Part shown: one piece after another, positions 5,874-7,500 of the stretch
Numbering within the stretch: the stretch's first letter is position 1
Layout of the letters: the number at the start of each line of letters is the position of its first letter
Assembly (NCBI GenBank): GCA_016219455.1
Contig: JACRMZ010000066.1
Coordinates: 1-7,500, forward strand
Source: Candidatus Aenigmatarchaeota archaeon
GTDB taxonomy: Archaea > Aenigmatarchaeota > Aenigmatarchaeia > PWEA01 > JACRMZ01
Length of the DNA stretch: 7,500 nt
Reading direction: 5' to 3'
The notes under the pieces: generated by a model
What the model was told of the DNA's origin: nothing
What the model saw: only the letters and a program-made list of their open reading frames with translations
Databases searched by the model: none
Position numbers and translations under genes: made by a program

Positions 5874-6365
5874 ATGTCTGGCGTTGAAACAATGGTTCAG
5901 GGCCTGGAAACGGCAGGATTCTTCGCTTACATACTCCCGTGGCTCCTCACGCTTGCGCTTACTTATGGACTACTCGAGCACTATGACCTTCCAAGGAGCA
6001 AGAGCGCTCGCGCCGTAATAGCGATAGCGATAGCGTTCTTCGTCCTGCCTACAGGAGCCATAATAGCGCCGTTCCTTACTGGGCTTGTGAAATCGTTCGT
6101 TATCCTAATCAGCGGTGCGTTGATAGCAGTGATATTCATCGAGGTAACCGGGATTAAGGGCGGTGACCGTGCCACAATCTTCGAGCAGCACGCCAAGGAG
6201 TTTGCAATAATCTTATTAATCCTGTCCGTCCTAATATTCTTAGGAGCCGGCGGATTGGACATACTGGGCTGGAAGTTTAGCATCGGTCTGGGGTCTTTAA
6301 ACCTCCTGTTCTTCCTTGCAGTCATGGTAGTGGGTATATGGTTCATAGCGGCTAAGGGCGGATAA
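5874..6365 (+). CDS. Five-segment membrane protein, 163 aa, tandem paralog A
   Basis: Likely membrane segments are about 17-34 (FAYILPWLLTLALTYGLL), 46-68, 72-90, 108-126 and 138-158. Motifs shared with the next protein are Y19-x-LPWL, SKSARAVI (42-49), VLP (57-59), a TGIKGGD loop, IFEQHAKEFA (102-111), GGLDILG (126-132) and a closing WFIAAKGG. The polar IFE-x-H-x-K loop between segments 3 and 4 is the most conserved charged stretch and is likely functional. No cysteines are present. Thirty-one bases separate it from the preceding gene; an AGGGGT sequence nine bases before the ATG is the only SD-like site, and it can pair with ACTCC (5851-5855). I do not recognise a named family; a pore, a scaffold or a secretion-type component all remain possible. 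Confidence 0.86.
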   Translation: MSGVETMVQGLETAGFFAYILPWLLTLALTYGLLEHYDLPRSKSARAVIAIAIAFFVLPTGAIIAPFLTGLVKSFVILISGALIAVIFIEVTGIKGGDRATIFEQHAKEFAIILLILSVLIFLGAGGLDILGWKFSIGLGSLNLLFFLAVMVVGIWFIAAKGG

Positions 6366-6366
6366 T

Positions 6367-6936
6367 ATGGGATTCATGTATGCGCAGTTTGGCGGTGGAG
6401 AAATCCAGACACTCGTTGGAAGCGAGTTCTTCGTTTACCTGCTCCCGTGGCTCTTTGTTTTCGCTGTGGTTTACGGGATACTCAGCCACACTGGGAATGG
6501 CGGCATACCAAAGAGCAATTCCGCGCGTGCGGTGATATCACTTGTTTCGGCGTTCGCCATCCTTCCGGTAGCGCCGACAATCATAGGAAGGCTGACCCAG
6601 CTAAGCATGGGCTTTGTCATCGTAGTCTCTGCACTTCTCGTGTTCATAATATTGATAGAGCTTTTGGGAGTCAAGAGCATGAAAAAAGGGCCTATTGGCC
6701 AAGACCCGTCAGGTAAAGTAATAATGGGCGATGTTCCTACAAGCATTTTCGAAGCCCATGGCAAGACATTCGCAGTGCTGGTGATAATCATAGCCGGGCT
6801 GCTTTTTGCAGGCAGCGGCGGGTTTGACATTCTTGGCATCAGGTTCATCAGCGTGGACCCGACACAGTTCCCGCTTCTGTTCTTCATGGGAGTCATCGCA
6901 CTCATAATATGGTGGCTGACTGCTGAGAAGAAGTAG
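6367..6936 (+). CDS. Five-segment membrane protein, 189 aa, tandem paralog B
   Basis: This is a clear paralog of the gene just upstream. It shows Y24-x-LPWL, KSNSARAVI (49-57), ILP (65-67), SIFEAHGKTFA (126-136), GGFDILG (151-157) and a final WWLTAEKK. Membrane segments fall at about 21-39, 55-73, 80-100, 133-149 and 167-185. It differs by a longer, basic loop between segments 3 and 4 (about 103-124, SMKKGPIGQDPSGK) and a Gly-rich N-terminus. The ATG follows the upstream TAA by one base, so the genes are translated together; the ribosome binding site (GGGCGGAT) is weak. An alternative ATG lies three codons in. The duplication suggests subunits of one hetero-oligomeric membrane complex (inference). 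Confidence 0.86.
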   Translation: MGFMYAQFGGGEIQTLVGSEFFVYLLPWLFVFAVVYGILSHTGNGGIPKSNSARAVISLVSAFAILPVAPTIIGRLTQLSMGFVIVVSALLVFIILIELLGVKSMKKGPIGQDPSGKVIMGDVPTSIFEAHGKTFAVLVIIIAGLLFAGSGGFDILGIRFISVDPTQFPLLFFMGVIALIIWWLTAEKK

Positions 6937-6955
6937 AGTAAACTTTTCTCTATTT
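6925..6955 (+). terminator. Terminator of the membrane-protein gene cluster
   Basis: GAGAAGAAGT (6925-6934) can pair with ACTTTTCTC (6942-6950), giving nine base pairs with one bulged G and a loop AGAGTAA that contains the end of the stop codon TAG. A T-rich stretch (CTTTTCTCTATTT) forms the 3' arm and tail. No plus-strand gene follows in the window, which fits an operon end. Confidence 0.5.
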
Positions 6956-7153
6956 GCCAAAGCACCCGCACACCGACGCACACGGATATTATATTGTGCC
7001 TCGCGATGCATTGCTTATCCGGATGACCAGTGAAAAGTTTAATAAAAGAAACACATAACGAGTTAAATTTTTCAGTTGGGTTGCAGAGCGTTCTTTCGAC
7101 TGGTTACAGTGACAGAAGAACTTTATGCATGGGAGCCCTTTGGAGAAAAGTTT
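6940..7153. repeat. Inverted 11-base repeat behind two convergent genes
   Basis: AAACTTTTCTC follows the plus-strand stop at 6940-6950, and the same 11 bases occur on the minus strand at 7153-7143, directly behind the minus-strand stop at 7157. A shorter copy, AAACTTTTC, lies at 7040-7032 on the minus strand. The positions suggest a shared pyrimidine-rich transcription end signal; coordinates here span both outer copies. Confidence 0.4.
7090..7121. other. Two-part stem-loop in the convergent intergenic region
   Basis: GTTCTT (7090-7095) pairs with AAGAAC (7116-7121), and inside it ACTG (7099-7102) pairs with CAGT (7107-7110) around a GTTA loop, with a small internal loop between. A plus-strand TATA-like sequence, AAGTTTAATAAAAG, ends about 40 bases upstream (near 7048). 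This could be a small RNA, or a structure in the 3' end of either convergent transcript; no ORF explains it. Confidence 0.3.
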
Positions 7154-7156
7154 TGC

Positions 7157-7500
7157 CTAGAGGTCAAAATCGTCCTTGTCGATTTTTGGCTTTCCCAGCG
7201 TCCTGCTAAGGTTCCTGACATTGTCTGTCAGTGAGGGAAGGATTTCCTTGAGCATCTTTTCCATGCTTGAGACCTTGCCTTCAAGGGACTCGACTTTCAT
7301 CTCCATCTCCTCAAAGCGTTTCATCACGTCCTCTTTCTCCCCGCCTGAGCTGGATTCAATAGAGGATACCCTGCCTTCAAAGCCTGCTACCTGCTCCTGG
7401 ACTCCCTTTACCTCGTCTTTGATGTCAGTCACAATCTGGGCCATGTCGCCCCATCTTTCATTTACAACTTCCTCAATCAGTTCCTCTAAGCCAATTTCCT
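7157..7500 (-). CDS. Coiled-coil protein, C-terminal part; 5' end beyond the window
   Basis: The frame is open from the TAG at 7159-7157 to the right edge. The ATG at 7444-7442 is unlikely to be the start, because the codons before it read EIGLEELIEEVVNERWGD, a continuous acidic helix of the same style, and no ribosome binding site is seen there. The visible 114 residues contain repeated heptads (VQEQVAGFEGRVSSIESS, MKRFEEMEMKVESLEGKVSSMEKML) interrupted by a Ser/Gly linker (SSSGGEKED), then LPSLTDNVRNLSRTLGKP and an acidic tail KIDKDDFDL. There is no cysteine or membrane segment. It probably oligomerises as a parallel coiled coil. It converges on the membrane-protein cluster. Function is unknown. 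Confidence 0.8.
   Translation of the reverse strand, partial: EIGLEELIEEVVNERWGDMAQIVTDIKDEVKGVQEQVAGFEGRVSSIESSSGGEKEDVMKRFEEMEMKVESLEGKVSSMEKMLKEILPSLTDNVRNLSRTLGKPKIDKDDFDL

Noticed and set aside
5981..6346. Long minus-strand open frame opposite paralog A, and a similar one opposite paralog B (6471-6983)
   Set aside because: The plus-strand proteins are supported by shared motifs between paralogs; the minus frames are byproducts of their hydrophobic codon use.
6937..7156. tRNA gene or CRISPR repeat in the convergent intergenic region
   Set aside because: No cloverleaf, no T-loop consensus and no regularly spaced repeat; only one stem-loop and short motifs are present.

Overview
The window is archaeal. 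It carries an archaeal-type tRNA m2,2G26 methyltransferase (Trm1) and a transcription factor B (TFB). Several genes have a TATA/BRE element about 25 bases before the inferred transcript start and GGTGA-type ribosome binding sites. Gene packing is tight, proteins are short, and small membrane proteins with no recognisable function are abundant. Together this suggests a reduced-genome, DPANN-like lineage; a Micrarchaeota-type organism is my guess, from general impression only.

Left part (1-2250). The trm1 gene enters from the left edge and ends at 1008. Converging on it from the minus strand is a cysteine-rich ORF of 54 codons (974-1138), too short for usual cut-offs but with a well-formed TATA box and ribosome binding site; it overlaps the trm1 3' end antisense. 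Next, on the minus strand, is the TFB gene (about 1320-2188). Its zinc ribbon, B-finger and second cyclin repeat are well preserved, but about 50 codons of the first cyclin repeat are missing and the two halves are in different frames.

Middle (2250-3700). Two minus-strand genes of unknown function follow: a 280-residue coiled-coil protein, and downstream of it a 108-residue protein whose 3' end looks frame-disrupted. A 76-bp divergent promoter region separates them from the plus-strand genes.

Right part (3700-6950). Six plus-strand genes lie close together: two soluble proteins of unknown function (3711-4145, 4222-4692), then four short multi-pass membrane proteins. The first membrane protein carries a C-terminal zinc ribbon. 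The last two are clear tandem paralogs sharing Y-x-LPWL, S-A-R-A-V-I, IFE-x-H-x-K and GG-x-DILG motifs; the third has the same five-segment layout, and the first resembles the N-terminal three segments. This array, whose products probably sit together in the membrane, is the best candidate for an undescribed system.

Right edge (6950-7500). A 220-bp convergent intergenic stretch holds terminator-like sequences, a conspicuous stem-loop and short repeats. It is followed by the 3' part of a minus-strand coiled-coil gene that runs off the window. I see no tRNA, rRNA, CRISPR array or insertion sequence.
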